From the NCBI GenBank assembly GCA_963775635.1, contig CAVZJO010000015.1, forward strand, positions 124,001-188,000: a stretch of DNA of 64,000 nucleotides, in the 5' to 3' direction. Below the pieces are notes generated by a model. That model saw only the letters and a program-made list of their open reading frames with translations, did not search any database and was not told the DNA's origin. The number at the start of each line of letters is the position of its first letter. Positions within the stretch are counted from its first letter, which is position 1. Positions 34,076-44,043 of the stretch are shown here, one piece after another. This DNA is from JALORV01 sp963775635 (GTDB lineage: Bacteria; Pseudomonadota; Gammaproteobacteria; Burkholderiales; Burkholderiaceae_F). The translations under genes were made by a program, and so were the position numbers.

Positions 34076-35710
34076 TTAGTACCCGGCCGCGAGTCCGTCC
34101 CGGCGCGAATCGCTGGCGGCGACGTAACCCTCGACGGCCGGATCGCCGAGACGCCAGATAAACTGGCCGGAACCGAAGTCCATGTAGCTGTCGCTCCCGC
34201 TCCTGATGCGGTGGCCGCGCCGGGACAGCTCCTCGACGACCGCGAGCGGCAGCGTGGCCTCGACCTCGAGATCCAGCCCGCTCATCACCTTCCAGCGCGG
34301 CGCATCGCAGGCGGCCTGCGGCTGCTGGCGCGCGAGCAGCATCCGGATCAGCGTCTGCACATGGCCCTGCGGCTGCATGTTGCCGCCCATCACGCCAAAG
34401 CTCATCTGCGGCTCGCCGTCCTTCATCAGCAACGCCGGAATGATCGTGTGAAATGGCCGCTTGCCCGGCGCGACAACGTTGGGGCTAGCGGCTTCCATCG
34501 AAAAGCCGTAGCCGCGGTTCTGCAGCGAGATACCGTAGCCGGGGACGACGACACCCGATCCGAACCCCATGTAGTTCGACTGGATCAGCGAAATCATCAT
34601 TCCGTCCGCGTCGGCTGCGGTCAGGTAAACCGTGCCGCCGCTCGGCGCCCCGGGAGCAGCGTCCTGCGCGCGCCGCATGTCGATGCTGCGCGCGCGCCGC
34701 GCCAGATAGGCATCGTCGAGCAGATCTTGCACCGTTACGCGCATGCTGCGCGGATCGGCGACGTACGCATAGGTGTCAGCGAATGCGAGCTTCATCGCCT
34801 CGATCGCGACGTGATTCCAGTCGGCGCCGTCGACGGGGTACTCGGCCAGTGCCGTGTGCTTGAGTAAGCCGAGGCAGGCGAGCGCGGCGATTCCTTGCCC
34901 GTTCGGCGGAATCTCGTGCAAGTCATGGCCTACGAAGGTCGTGGAGATCGTCCCGACCCAGCCGTGGTCCTGCACGAAGTCCCAGTAGCCGGCGAGGTCC
35001 GCCGCAGTCAGCGCACCGCCGGTGTCACGTGCATGTCGCTCGATAGCCGTCGCTATCTCGCCGTGATAGAACGCCGCACCGCCTTCGTCGGCGATCAGGC
35101 GCAGCGTGCGAGCGGCGCCGGCGAGGACAAACCGTTCACCGACATGCGGCGCGCGCCCGCGCGGCATGAAGTGCTCTGCGTAGCCCGGGCCGTCTTGCAG
35201 TAGCGGCACTGCGCGCTGCCATTTGTCGTGCACGATCGCCGAGACCGAAAAGCCACGCTCGGCGTACTCGATGGCAGGCGCGAGCACGTCGCTCCAGGCC
35301 AGCTTGCCGAGCCGCTGGTGCAGCATCGACCAGCCGGCGACGGCACCTGGGACGGTCACCGTGTCCCAGCCGCGCACCGGCCGGTCGTGCGCGAAGTTCT
35401 CGCCGTACCGGCGCCGGAAGTAGTCGAGCGACCACGCTGCCGGCGAGGTTCCGCTCGAGTTCAGCCCGAGCAGCTCGCGCGAGGTTGGATCCCACACGAT
35501 GGCGAAATTGTCGGAGCCGAGGCCGTTGCTGCACGGCTCGGTCATCGTAATCACCGCTGCCGCGGCCACTGCGGCGTCGACGGCGTTGCCGCCCGACTGC
35601 AGCATGCGCAACCCTGCTTGCGCGGCGAGCGGCTGGCTGGTCGCCACCAGGTTGTTGGCGAAGACCGGCGTACGTACGGTCGGGTACGGATTGGTCCAAT
35701 CGAAATTCAT
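34076..35710 (-). CDS. Gamma-glutamyltransferase family protein
   Basis: About 544 residues, an N-terminal nucleophile hydrolase that would self-cleave. The nucleophile is the Thr in SGGTVYLTAADADG. Upstream is AAQAGLRMLQSGGNAVDAAVAAA, with TEPCSNGLGSDNFAIV and LNSSGTSP, the typical large-subunit pattern. The small-subunit part has NYMGFGSGVVVPGYGISLQNRG. No signal peptide is seen, so it may be a cytoplasmic gamma-glutamyl hydrolase or acylase rather than a classic periplasmic enzyme. It follows tctA on the same strand. Confidence 0.88.
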   Translation of the reverse strand: MNFDWTNPYPTVRTPVFANNLVATSQPLAAQAGLRMLQSGGNAVDAAVAAAAVITMTEPCSNGLGSDNFAIVWDPTSRELLGLNSSGTSPAAWSLDYFRRRYGENFAHDRPVRGWDTVTVPGAVAGWSMLHQRLGKLAWSDVLAPAIEYAERGFSVSAIVHDKWQRAVPLLQDGPGYAEHFMPRGRAPHVGERFVLAGAARTLRLIADEGGAAFYHGEIATAIERHARDTGGALTAADLAGYWDFVQDHGWVGTISTTFVGHDLHEIPPNGQGIAALACLGLLKHTALAEYPVDGADWNHVAIEAMKLAFADTYAYVADPRSMRVTVQDLLDDAYLARRARSIDMRRAQDAAPGAPSGGTVYLTAADADGMMISLIQSNYMGFGSGVVVPGYGISLQNRGYGFSMEAASPNVVAPGKRPFHTIIPALLMKDGEPQMSFGVMGGNMQPQGHVQTLIRMLLARQQPQAACDAPRWKVMSGLDLEVEATLPLAVVEELSRRGHRIRSGSDSYMDFGSGQFIWRLGDPAVEGYVAASDSRRDGLAAGY

Positions 35711-35768
35711 TGCGTTCCGACCCTCGCCGCGCCCGACTGCTTCCGATTGGCTAGGCAACGCGACAAGC

Positions 35769-37278
35769 TCAGTCGACCTCGTGGAATGCTTCCTCGCGCG
35801 TCCTCTTGATCTGCGGCAGCGCCACGATCACGACCAGCGCGGCCGCGGCGATCAGCAGCCCGAGCGACAGCGGACGCGTGAGGAAAACCGTCGGATCGCC
35901 GCGCGACAACAGCATCGCGCGCCGCAGGTTCTCCTCCATCATCGGCCCGAGGATGAAACCGAGTATCAGCGGTGCCGGCTCACACCTGAGCTTGTAGAAC
36001 AGGTAACCGAGCACGCCGAAGCCCGCGGTCATCGTGACATCGAACGAGTTGTTGTTGATCGAGTACACGCCGATGCAGCAGAAGACGAGGATCGCCGGAT
36101 ACAGCAGCCGGTACGGCACCTTCAGCAACTGGACCCAGATGCCGATCAGCGGCAGGTTCAGGACCACCAGCATCAGGTTGCCGATCCACATCGAGGCGAT
36201 CAGGCCCCAGAACAGCGTCGGGTTGCTGGTCATCACCTGCGGGCCCGGTTGGATGTTGTGGATCGTCATCGCGCCGACCATCAGCGCCATCACCGCATTG
36301 GGCGGGATGCCGAGCGTCAGCATCGGAATGAAAGAAGTCTGTGCGCCGGCGTTGTTGGCGGACTCGGGGGCCGCCACGCCGCGGATGTTGCCCTGTCCGA
36401 ACGGGACCTTCGGATTGCGCGTCACCTTCTTTTCGACGGTATAGGCCGCGAACGCCGCGAGCAGCGCGCCGCCGCCGGGCAGTACGCCGAGAACTGACCC
36501 GAGTGAGGTGCCACGGAGCACTGCGGGGACGGCTTCCTTGAACTCCGCCATGCTCGGGAGCAGGCGTCCGACCTTGTCAGTGAATACCTGCCGCTCACCC
36601 TTGTGCTCCAGATTGGCGATGATTTCGGCGAAACCGAACACGCCCATTGCCACCGACACGAAGCCGATGCCGTCGGACAGTTCGGGCACGTCAAAGTTGA
36701 AGCGTGCGACGCCCGAATTGACGTCGGTACCAACCAGTCCGAGCAGCAGGCCGAGCACGATCATCGCGATCGCCTTGATCAGCGATCCGGAGGCGAGCAC
36801 GACTGCGCCGATCAGCCCCAGCACCATCAGCGAGAAATACTCGGCCGGGTCCGAACTTGAATGCCAGTTCGACCATCGGCTCCGCCAGCGCCGCGAGGAT
36901 CAGCGTGCCGACCGTGCCGGCGAAGAACGAACCGAGCGCCGCCGTAGCGAGTGCCGCGCCGGCGCGGCCACGGCGTGCCATCTGGTAGCCGTCGATGCAG
37001 GTGACGACCGACGACGATTCGCCGGGCAGGTTGACCAGGATTGCGGTGGTGGAGCCGCCGTACTGCGCGCCGTAGTAGATCCCCGCCAGCATGATCAGCG
37101 CCGAGGTCGGCTCGAGTGCGTACGTCGTCGGCAGCAGCATCGCCAGCGTGGCGATCGGGCCGATTCCCGGCAGTACGCCGATCAGTGTGCCGATCAGCAC
37201 GCCGGTGAACGCATACAGCAGATTGGCGAGCGTGAGCGCGGTGGAGAACCCGAGCATGAGGTTGTCAACGAGATCCAC
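35769..37278 (-). pseudogene. tctA: Tripartite tricarboxylate transporter subunit TctA, frameshifted
   Basis: The N-terminal frame runs from the ATG at 37278 (MDLVDNLMLGFSTALTLA, FTGVLIGTLIGVLPGIGP, LPTTYALEP...GIYYGAQYGG) to KFGPG near 36847. There the second frame takes over with AEYFSLMVLGLIG through the rest of the roughly 12-helix protein. One extra G in the run at 36847-36849 explains the shift. Removing it gives about 502 residues, the normal TctA length. TctA is the large membrane subunit of a Bug-type carboxylate transporter. It lies 11 bases after tctB. Sequence error or recent inactivation. Confidence 0.9.
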
Positions 37279-37289
37279 GGGTCACCTCG

Positions 37290-37751
37290 TCAGTTCTGCA
37301 TGAAGGCGGGCAGGACGGGAATCGTCATGCCCAGGCCATAGATGAAGACCGCGAGCACGAGCACCGCCAGCCCGACGGTCAGCAGCAGTACATCGCGTAG
37401 CCGGAACTGATCGCCCCCGAGGCTCGAAACAAAGACGAGCGTGGCCAGCGCCACCAGCATGCCGGCCGGCCGCAGCAGCAGGCCGAATGCGACGACCGCA
37501 CCCAGCACCAGCAAAAGCGGTTTGAAGTGGAACTTGTCGACCCGGTGTTCCTCGGCGCCCGGCGATAGGCCCTTGATCGTCACGATGACACCGAGCACTA
37601 ACAGCAGGCCGCCCAGCATCGTCGGAAAGAACGCCGGCCCCATGCGCGCGGCGGTGCCCATGTCGTACGAGCGCGCGACCGCGACGAAGCCGAGCCCGAA
37701 GGCGGCGAACATGATTCCGGACCAGAAGTCCTTGGCGTCCCTGATCTTCAT
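37290..37751 (-). CDS. tctB: Tripartite tricarboxylate transporter subunit TctB
   Basis: 153 residues with four predicted membrane helices: DFWSGIMFAAFGLGFVAVA with GPAFFP after it (helix 1 and its loop), FPTMLGGLLLVLGVIVTI, KPLLLVLGAVVAFGLLL and VLLLTVGLAVLVLAVFIYG. This is the small membrane subunit that partners TctA. The TctC (Bug) solute receptor is absent here, and only remnants of Tct genes lie nearby (37766-37864, 46974-47158). A GGGGGAG ribosome site precedes the ATG. Confidence 0.88.
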   Translation of the reverse strand: MKIRDAKDFWSGIMFAAFGLGFVAVARSYDMGTAARMGPAFFPTMLGGLLLVLGVIVTIKGLSPGAEEHRVDKFHFKPLLLVLGAVVAFGLLLRPAGMLVALATLVFVSSLGGDQFRLRDVLLLTVGLAVLVLAVFIYGLGMTIPVLPAFMQN

Positions 37752-37765
37752 CCTGCTCCCCCGGT

Positions 37766-37864
37766 TCAGTCGATTCGAGCGCCGGGCAACGAGGCGGCGC
37801 GCTGCGGCGTGGTGACGGCGAACATGACGCCGGACCAGAAGTCTTTTTGGTTTCGGATGTTCAA
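37766..37864 (-). pseudogene. Truncated second copy of the TctB start
   Basis: An AGGAGG ribosome site is followed five bases later by TTG, and 32 codons read NIRNQKDFWSGVMFAV, nearly the same as tctB's KIRDAKDFWSGIMFAA. After that the sequence diverges and stops at 37766, directly before tctB. It looks like a duplicated tctB start left after a deletion, or a short leader peptide. Confidence 0.65.
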
Positions 37865-37994
37865 GGATGCCTCCTGCCTGTGCTCGCCGCGGTACTCCGG
37901 GTTTGCCCGACCTCTACGGGTGCCGGGCATTCTAGCCACACGATTAGTCCGGGCGACTCATATATTTCTCGGCTGCTGCTTTGCAACAAAGTAA

Positions 37995-38948
37995 TCAAAC
38001 CTTGACTGCGACGTCGGCTCGAATCTTGCGCGGACGGTCGGCCGGTATCGAGCGCGCGAGGAAATCGACGATCGGCGCGACGTGATGCTCGCGCATTAGC
38101 GACGGTACGTGTCCACTGCCGGCGATCTCGATCGCTTCCATCGGCGGTCCGGACGCTTGCATGCGCGCAACGATGGTGGGCAGCAGGAAGTCGGAGTCGG
38201 CGCCGCGTAGGACAAGAACAGGGCACGTGATGCCGCGCCAGAATTTCCACAGATCGACGCTGACGAATTGCCATTGGCGATACGTGCGGGCGATTGCGGG
38301 ATCGTGGCGTGAGACCCACCGCGATGTTTTCTCATCGCGATAGAAAGAATGCTCGGTCAGATGGCGCCATTCGTGATCGTCGAGATCGCCGAACGGAGCC
38401 AGGATCTCGCGCAGGCGCTGTTCGGCATCCTCGAGCGAGGCAAAGCTCATCGGCGCGGCGGCCAAGTAACGGCCGATCCGTTGAAGGGCAGAAGAAGGGA
38501 CGTAGGCGCCGACATCATTGAGAACGAGACGACGGATCGGATGAAACCTCTGCGCGGCCAACATCATGCCCACCATGCCGCCGAGCGATGTGCCGACCCA
38601 ATCGACTTCGGTCGCGTGGGCCCACGCCAGCACCGTGTTCATGTCGTTGGCGTAGGTCAGCAAGTTGTAGTGAAGCGGATCGTCGAGCCAGTCGCTACGG
38701 CCGCGGCCCGGCAGGTCCGGGCACAGCACGCGCCGCCCGTCGGCTGCCAGGCGCTGTGCGAGTGTGTCGAAATCACGCCCCTGCCGCGTAAGCCCGTGTA
38801 CGCAAATGACGGGCGGACCGGGGTTGCTTGCGCCCCACTCCCAAATGGCGATCTTGTGGAATCCGAGCATCGACAGTCCGCGTACCGAGTGCAGTATGGG
38901 CTGCGCGGTCGCCGCGCGCCGACCGCCCCCGCGCTTCGGCTCAGCCAC
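37995..38948 (-). CDS. Alpha/beta hydrolase of the PHA operon
   Basis: 317 residues. Nucleophile elbow GTSLGGMVG, with HGLTRQGRDFD at the oxyanion region. Likely acid GADSDFL and base GSGHVPS near the C-terminus complete the triad. There is no signal peptide. It overlaps the CoA-transferase stop by eight bases, so it belongs to the PHA operon, where it may act on hydroxyacyl esters or oligomers as a depolymerase-like or thioesterase-like enzyme; this is inferred from context. Confidence 0.78.
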   Translation of the reverse strand: MAEPKRGGGRRAATAQPILHSVRGLSMLGFHKIAIWEWGASNPGPPVICVHGLTRQGRDFDTLAQRLAADGRRVLCPDLPGRGRSDWLDDPLHYNLLTYANDMNTVLAWAHATEVDWVGTSLGGMVGMMLAAQRFHPIRRLVLNDVGAYVPSSALQRIGRYLAAAPMSFASLEDAEQRLREILAPFGDLDDHEWRHLTEHSFYRDEKTSRWVSRHDPAIARTYRQWQFVSVDLWKFWRGITCPVLVLRGADSDFLLPTIVARMQASGPPMEAIEIAGSGHVPSLMREHHVAPIVDFLARSIPADRPRKIRADVAVKV

Positions 38949-40887
38949 TGCTTCTTTCCTTGTGGGTCTGGATGAATGCCTGGGCCTCGTCGCGCGTTTC
39001 GAAGATGTGCGGCGCGACGCGTCGCCGCGTCAACGCTTCGCCGAGCTTGAGCCGCAAGAACGCACTCGTCGTGTAGCGGGTCGCGGTCGTGTAGTAGTGC
39101 ATCTCCATGTAGCGAATCATCGCGGCGTAGGTGTCGGCAACTGCGGGATCGATCTGGAATCCGTCGTAGTTGACCACCAGCGCCACCTTGTGGCCGATCG
39201 CCTGCACTCTATCCTCGATCGTGCGCCGGACACGATCGACATCGTCGCGGGTCCGTATATGAAGGCCCTCGAAATTGGCGAACAGCGTGTTGCGATCGGC
39301 GTCGTACGTAATGCGTTGGCCCATGCCTAGTCCGAGCAGCGTTTCATCGAGCTGCATCAGCTCGGCGCGGAAGATGCGCGAGTCCATCGGGATCGGCCGA
39401 TCGACGATCGGCGCGAAATCCATGTTGGCCAGAATGTCGCGCTCGATATCGATTCCCGGCGCCACCTCGATGAGTTCCATTCCGCGTCGGGTGCGCCGAA
39501 AGACGCAGCGTTCGGTCACGTACAGCACCGGTTGCCCTTGCTCGGCGGCGTACGCACCGTTGAAAGTGATCTGCTCGACTTTGCGGACAAACTTCCGGTT
39601 GCGTCCTTCGCGCACGATGCGAAGTGCGCCGTCGTCGATGGCAATCTCGAGGCCGCCCGCGGTGAAGGTTCCGGCAAAGACGAGACGTCGTGCGTTCTGG
39701 CTGATATTGATGAAGCCGCCGGCGCCCGCCAGCCGAGGGCCGAAGCGGCTGACGTTGACGTGCCCCTCGGCGTCGACTTCGGCCATGCCAAGGCACGCCA
39801 TGTCCAGGCCGCCGCCGTCGTAGTAGTCGAACTGCTGGCTCTGCTGGATCACCGCATCGGTATTCACGGCAGCACCGAAATCCAGGCCGCTCTGCGGAAC
39901 TCCGCCGATCACGCCCGGCTCGGCCGTTAGCGTCACATAGTCGAGCACCCGTTCCTCGTTGGCGATCGCGGCGACTCCTTCGGGCATGCCTATTCCGAGA
40001 TTGACGACGCCGCCCATCGGCAGCTCGAACGCAGCGCGTCGCGCAATGACGCGGCGCTCGTCGTTCGCAAGCGGCTTGAGCGAGTCAAGCGGAACACGGA
40101 ACTCGCCGGCGAACGATGGGCTGTACGGTGTGCCGTAGGTCTGGCCGTGATTGCCTGGCTGCGCGACAACGACGCAGTCGACGAGGACGCCGGGAACGAT
40201 GACGTGCCGCGGATGGAGAGCGCCGGGAGCCGCGATGCGCTCGACTTGAGCAATCACGAATCCGTTCGAGTTCTTGGCCGCCATCGCGAGCGCGAGATTG
40301 TCGAGAGTCAACGCTTCGCGCTCCATCGTGATGTTGCCGGCTAAATCCGACGTCGTTCCGCGGATCAAGGCCACCGTGATGGGAAACGCCTTGTAGAACA
40401 GCCATTCGTCGCCATCGATCGGCATCAGGCGTACCAGTTCGTCGCGCGTGCAGGTGTTGATGCGCCCGCCTTCGAGCCGTGGATCGACGAATGTCCGTAG
40501 CCCGACCTTACTGAGCGTGCCGGCACGGTGCGCCGCGATGTCGCGAAACAGGTGACTGATGATTCCGAGCGGAAGGTTGTAGGCCTCGATTCGATTGGCG
40601 ACGGCGAGGTTCGAGAGCTTCGGAACCAGGGACCAGTGCCCACCGATCGCGCGCTTGACGAGGCCTTCGTGCGCCAGGCGATTGAGTCCGCGGTCTTTGC
40701 CGTCGCCCGGCGCCGCCGCGAAGACCAGCGTCAAGTTCTTCGGGCTCGCTGATTCCACGAAGCGCCGCTCGAGTGCCGCGATCAATTCCTCCGGCGTCCC
40801 GCTGCCGACGAATCCCGATACCGCCACCGTGTCGCCGTCGCGCACGATCGCCAGCGCTTCATCGGCGGAGACGACCTTGTTTTTCAC
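38941..40887 (-). CDS. Family I CoA-transferase (acyl-CoA:carboxylate)
   Basis: 648 residues in which both subunits of a family I CoA-transferase are fused. SGFVGSGTPEELIAALERRF begins the alpha part, and NLGIGMPEGVAAIANEE with LTAEPGVIGG holds the catalytic glutamate of the beta part. GGGLDMACLGMAEVDAEGHVNVSRFG is the usual signature. The last 130 residues are an extension (SRIFRAELM to HKERSSG) beyond propionate CoA-transferase. It would load CoA onto organic or hydroxy acids to supply PhaC. It ends overlapping the hydrolase gene and begins 36 bases after phaC. Confidence 0.88.
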   Translation of the reverse strand: MKNKVVSADEALAIVRDGDTVAVSGFVGSGTPEELIAALERRFVESASPKNLTLVFAAAPGDGKDRGLNRLAHEGLVKRAIGGHWSLVPKLSNLAVANRIEAYNLPLGIISHLFRDIAAHRAGTLSKVGLRTFVDPRLEGGRINTCTRDELVRLMPIDGDEWLFYKAFPITVALIRGTTSDLAGNITMEREALTLDNLALAMAAKNSNGFVIAQVERIAAPGALHPRHVIVPGVLVDCVVVAQPGNHGQTYGTPYSPSFAGEFRVPLDSLKPLANDERRVIARRAAFELPMGGVVNLGIGMPEGVAAIANEERVLDYVTLTAEPGVIGGVPQSGLDFGAAVNTDAVIQQSQQFDYYDGGGLDMACLGMAEVDAEGHVNVSRFGPRLAGAGGFINISQNARRLVFAGTFTAGGLEIAIDDGALRIVREGRNRKFVRKVEQITFNGAYAAEQGQPVLYVTERCVFRRTRRGMELIEVAPGIDIERDILANMDFAPIVDRPIPMDSRIFRAELMQLDETLLGLGMGQRITYDADRNTLFANFEGLHIRTRDDVDRVRRTIEDRVQAIGHKVALVVNYDGFQIDPAVADTYAAMIRYMEMHYYTTATRYTTSAFLRLKLGEALTRRRVAPHIFETRDEAQAFIQTHKERSSG

Positions 40888-40923
40888 TTCACGGGAGGTT
40901 CCGCGCAGCGCATGGGAGGCGGG

Positions 40924-42027
40924 TCACGACTGCTTGCGCAGCCAGTCGACAACGCCCTTGCCAACGATCCCCTGCGACTTGCTGCTGACAAAGACGCCCA
41001 CGTGGCCGCCGGGCAGCGCCAGCTCGCTGTATCGCTTGGCGCCGACGAATCGCTTCAACGCTTGCGAACTCGCCGGCGGAATGATGTGGTCGTCGAGCGC
41101 ATAGATGTTGAGGACAGGCATCGTCAGTTTTTTGAGATCGACGGTGCGGCCGCTCAATTCGAACGTTCCGGCGACAAGGCGGTTTTCCTGGTACAGATCC
41201 TTGAGCCACTGCTTGGCCGCTTCGCCAGGGTGATGCGGCCGGTCCTGAAGCCACTTCTCCATTCGGAGGAAATTGAGGAGCTTGGCCTCGTCGTCCATGA
41301 CGTCGTAGAGCCCGACGTTGTACTTCGTCAGGCTTGCGAGCGGAGTCATCATTGAAAAGACGAAGCTCATGAGTTCACCGGGGAGATTGCCGTTGGCTTC
41401 GATCAGGCGATCGACGTCTTCACCGGTCATGCTGCGGGTCCACAAGTTGATGAACCCGTGGTTCGGGCGATTGCTGTCCTGATCGGCATGAAAGTCGACC
41501 GGAGTGATCGTCAGGATCAGACTCTTGACTTTCTCGGGATGAAGCGCCGCATAGGCGAGGGTGAAGACACCACCTTCGCAGATTCCCAGCAGCGTGATCT
41601 GGTCGACTCCGCGCTCGGACCGAATGAACTCGACGCAGTCGTTCAGATAGCCGTCGATGTAGTCGTCGAGCGTCAGCCAGCGATCGCCGCGGCTGGGATT
41701 GCCCCAGTCGACGACATAGACGTCGACTCCCTGTGCCAGCAGGTTGCGGATCAGCGATCGATCCTCCTGCAGATCGGCCATCGTGAAGCGGCCGACGAGC
41801 CCATACGTAACGAGCACCGGCGTCTTGATCGTGGTCTTTGCCGTTGCCTTGTAGTGATGCAGGGTGACCTTGTCGGTCTGGAACACCAGCGTCTTTGGCG
41901 TGCTGCCAACCTCGACGTCGCGATCCTTCACCTTCGACAGCAGCTCAGTGCCACGCGCCAGCTTCCGCTGAAACTCGGCGAATTCGCGCGCGGCCTGCTC
42001 GGGATCGACCTTGATTCGCGGGGTCAT
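40924..42027 (-). CDS. phaC: Class III poly(R)-hydroxyalkanoate synthase subunit PhaC
   Basis: 367 residues. The lipase-like box GICEGG carries the nucleophile Cys150. Asp312/Asp313 (YALDDHIIPP) and His342 (PGGHVGVF) supply the rest of the triad, each within a few residues of known class III PhaC positions. This short form needs PhaE, encoded directly upstream with a 4-base overlap (ATGA). The pair polymerises hydroxyacyl-CoA into storage polyester granules. Confidence 0.95.
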   Translation of the reverse strand: MTPRIKVDPEQAAREFAEFQRKLARGTELLSKVKDRDVEVGSTPKTLVFQTDKVTLHHYKATAKTTIKTPVLVTYGLVGRFTMADLQEDRSLIRNLLAQGVDVYVVDWGNPSRGDRWLTLDDYIDGYLNDCVEFIRSERGVDQITLLGICEGGVFTLAYAALHPEKVKSLILTITPVDFHADQDSNRPNHGFINLWTRSMTGEDVDRLIEANGNLPGELMSFVFSMMTPLASLTKYNVGLYDVMDDEAKLLNFLRMEKWLQDRPHHPGEAAKQWLKDLYQENRLVAGTFELSGRTVDLKKLTMPVLNIYALDDHIIPPASSQALKRFVGAKRYSELALPGGHVGVFVSSKSQGIVGKGVVDWLRKQS

Positions 42028-42893
42028 TTCTTTCCCTTGGTGCGGCGCGCTGTCGACTTCGATGCGGCCTTGCGCGCCGGCGTTCGGGCCACATTCCGAA
42101 TCGAACGAGCATCCGACCGTGACCTGAGTGCACGCAATTCGCGCCGCAGCTCGACGACAGTCTTCTGCAACTCGTCAACCTCGCTGCGGGTCGGAATATG
42201 GTGCACCTCGCAGAAAGACTCGGCGATCGCACGCTCGGCCAGGCGATAGTCGGCGGACGACCGCGTGACGTTGCGCTGGGCCTCGAGGAACTTGTCGGTC
42301 CGGTGCATCTCGACCAGCGTGTTATTGGCCGTCGTGATCCACAGATCCAGCAACTCTCTTCCGCTAGTAATCGCCGGTCCCTTCGGGTCGTACAGCGACT
42401 TAAAGAAACGCTCGCCGGCCTTTCGCCACGCGTCCTGAACGATCGCCTGGTACGCGGCGATGTCGCGCAGCCTTTGCTGCGACAGCTTCTGGGCGTGAAG
42501 CAACTTGCGGTCAAGGTCCCAGAGCGTCGCGTAGGTCGGTCCTTCGGTCAGGTGTTCGAGCGCCAGATCGAAACCGCCAGTGCCCGCACGACCCCACTCG
42601 GACGGATCGAAGAGCTTTTTCAGCGCGGCAGCATCGGCTGCGCCGCTCGCATCTCTTGGCCACTGCGACGCGGCGGCCCACTGCGCCATCGACCGGTTGA
42701 AGACTTCGGTCAACTGGCTAAGCGGTCCCTGCACTTCGCCTTCAGCACCGGGAGCGGAGGCCAGCGGACTCCCACTCTTCCAGTTCTCGGCCCATTTCTG
42801 GAACACGACCTGGCCCTGTTCGTTCCACGACTGCATCCATTTCGATGCCTGATCGAGCCACTCGGTGCCGGCAGACTTGGTCGGTTGCGCCAT
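42024..42893 (-). CDS. phaE: Class III PHA synthase subunit PhaE
   Basis: 289 residues, no clear catalytic residues. The helical body with LTEGPTYATLWDLDRKLLHAQKL and LWITTANNTLVEMHRTDKFLEAQRNVTRSSADYRLAERAIAE matches PhaE. The C-terminus is a coiled coil followed by an Arg/Lys/Ala-rich tail. PhaE activates PhaC. It starts five bases after the alcohol dehydrogenase stop and overlaps phaC. Confidence 0.92.
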   Translation of the reverse strand: MAQPTKSAGTEWLDQASKWMQSWNEQGQVVFQKWAENWKSGSPLASAPGAEGEVQGPLSQLTEVFNRSMAQWAAASQWPRDASGAADAAALKKLFDPSEWGRAGTGGFDLALEHLTEGPTYATLWDLDRKLLHAQKLSQQRLRDIAAYQAIVQDAWRKAGERFFKSLYDPKGPAITSGRELLDLWITTANNTLVEMHRTDKFLEAQRNVTRSSADYRLAERAIAESFCEVHHIPTRSEVDELQKTVVELRRELRALRSRSDARSIRNVARTPARKAASKSTARRTKGKK

Positions 42894-42898
42894 GATGT

Positions 42899-44026
42899 TC
42901 AGTCAAACAGTATGACCTGCCGCACGGCTTTGCCCTCGTGCAGAAGATCAAATCCGCGATTGATGTCGTCGAGCTTCAACGTACCCGTCATCAGCCGGTC
43001 GACCGGCAGCCGTCCGCCGCGGAAGAGATCGACGAAGCGCGGGATGTCTCGCAGCGGTACGCAGGTTCCGATGTAGCTCCCCTTGATCGTGCGTTCTTCG
43101 GCGACAAGATTGACGGGCGGCAGTGGCCACGTCGCGGTCGGCGGCGGCAATCCGGCGGTAACCGTCGCACCACCGCGCCGCGTGATCTTGTAGGCGAGAT
43201 CGAATGCGCGTGTCGACCCTGCCATCTCAATGGCCGTGTCGACGCCGCCGCGCGAAACTTCCCGAACTTTCTCCGCGCAATCGGCGGCACCGGCATTGAA
43301 CGTATGCGTCGCGCCGAGCGATTTCGCCAAGGCAAGCTTTTCGTCCGATAGATCGATGGCGATGACCTGTCGCGCACCCGCGGCAGCGGCTCCGAGGACC
43401 GACGCCAGACCGACTCCACCCAGTCCGATCACCGCAACGGTGCTGCCGGCTCGCACCTGCGCCGTGTTGACAACGGCGCCGACGCCGGTCAGGACCGCGC
43501 ATCCGAAAAGCGCCGCGTGCTCGAACGGCAAATCCGGATCGACCTTGATCGCCGAGTAGCGCGAGATCGTCGCATGCGTCGCGAATGCCGAGCAGCCCAG
43601 GTGATGATTGATCGGCTGGCCGTTGCGCTTGAGTCGGCGGCTGCCAGCGAGCAGCGTGCCAACCCCGTTGGCGGCCGCCCCTGGTTCGCACAGCGCCGGG
43701 CGCCCTTCAGCACAGGGCAGGCAATGTCCGCAACTCGGGACGAACACCAGCACCACGTGATCGCCGACCTTGAGGTCAGTCACTCCCGAACCCAGTTCTT
43801 CAACCACGCCGGCCGCTTCGTGCCCGAGCGCCATCGGCATCGGCCGGGGCCGATCACCGTTGATGACCGACAGATCCGAATGGCACAGCCCGGCAGCCTT
43901 GATGCGCACGAGAATTTCACCAGGTCCCGGCGGATCGAGATCGAGCTCCTCGATCTTCAGCGGACGCGACTCGGCGTACGGGTGGCTCGCACCCATCGAC
44001 TCAAGAACGGCAGCTTTGATTTTCAC
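42899..44026 (-). CDS. Zinc-dependent alcohol dehydrogenase
   Basis: 375 residues of the medium-chain family. Catalytic zinc ligands are in AAGLCHSDLSV, LGHEAAGVV and a later Cys. The structural-zinc loop CGHCLPCAEGRPALC has all four cysteines. VAVIGLGGVGLASVLGAAAAGA binds NAD(P). Long-chain or S-hydroxymethylglutathione-type variants share this layout. In the operon it lies between the ThDP enzyme and phaE, so it may produce or oxidise a hydroxyacid or alcohol used for PHA monomers. Confidence 0.87.
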   Translation of the reverse strand: MKIKAAVLESMGASHPYAESRPLKIEELDLDPPGPGEILVRIKAAGLCHSDLSVINGDRPRPMPMALGHEAAGVVEELGSGVTDLKVGDHVVLVFVPSCGHCLPCAEGRPALCEPGAAANGVGTLLAGSRRLKRNGQPINHHLGCSAFATHATISRYSAIKVDPDLPFEHAALFGCAVLTGVGAVVNTAQVRAGSTVAVIGLGGVGLASVLGAAAAGARQVIAIDLSDEKLALAKSLGATHTFNAGAADCAEKVREVSRGGVDTAIEMAGSTRAFDLAYKITRRGGATVTAGLPPPTATWPLPPVNLVAEERTIKGSYIGTCVPLRDIPRFVDLFRGGRLPVDRLMTGTLKLDDINRGFDLLHEGKAVRQVILFD

Positions 44027-44043
44027 GTTGGCTCTCCGGTTCG

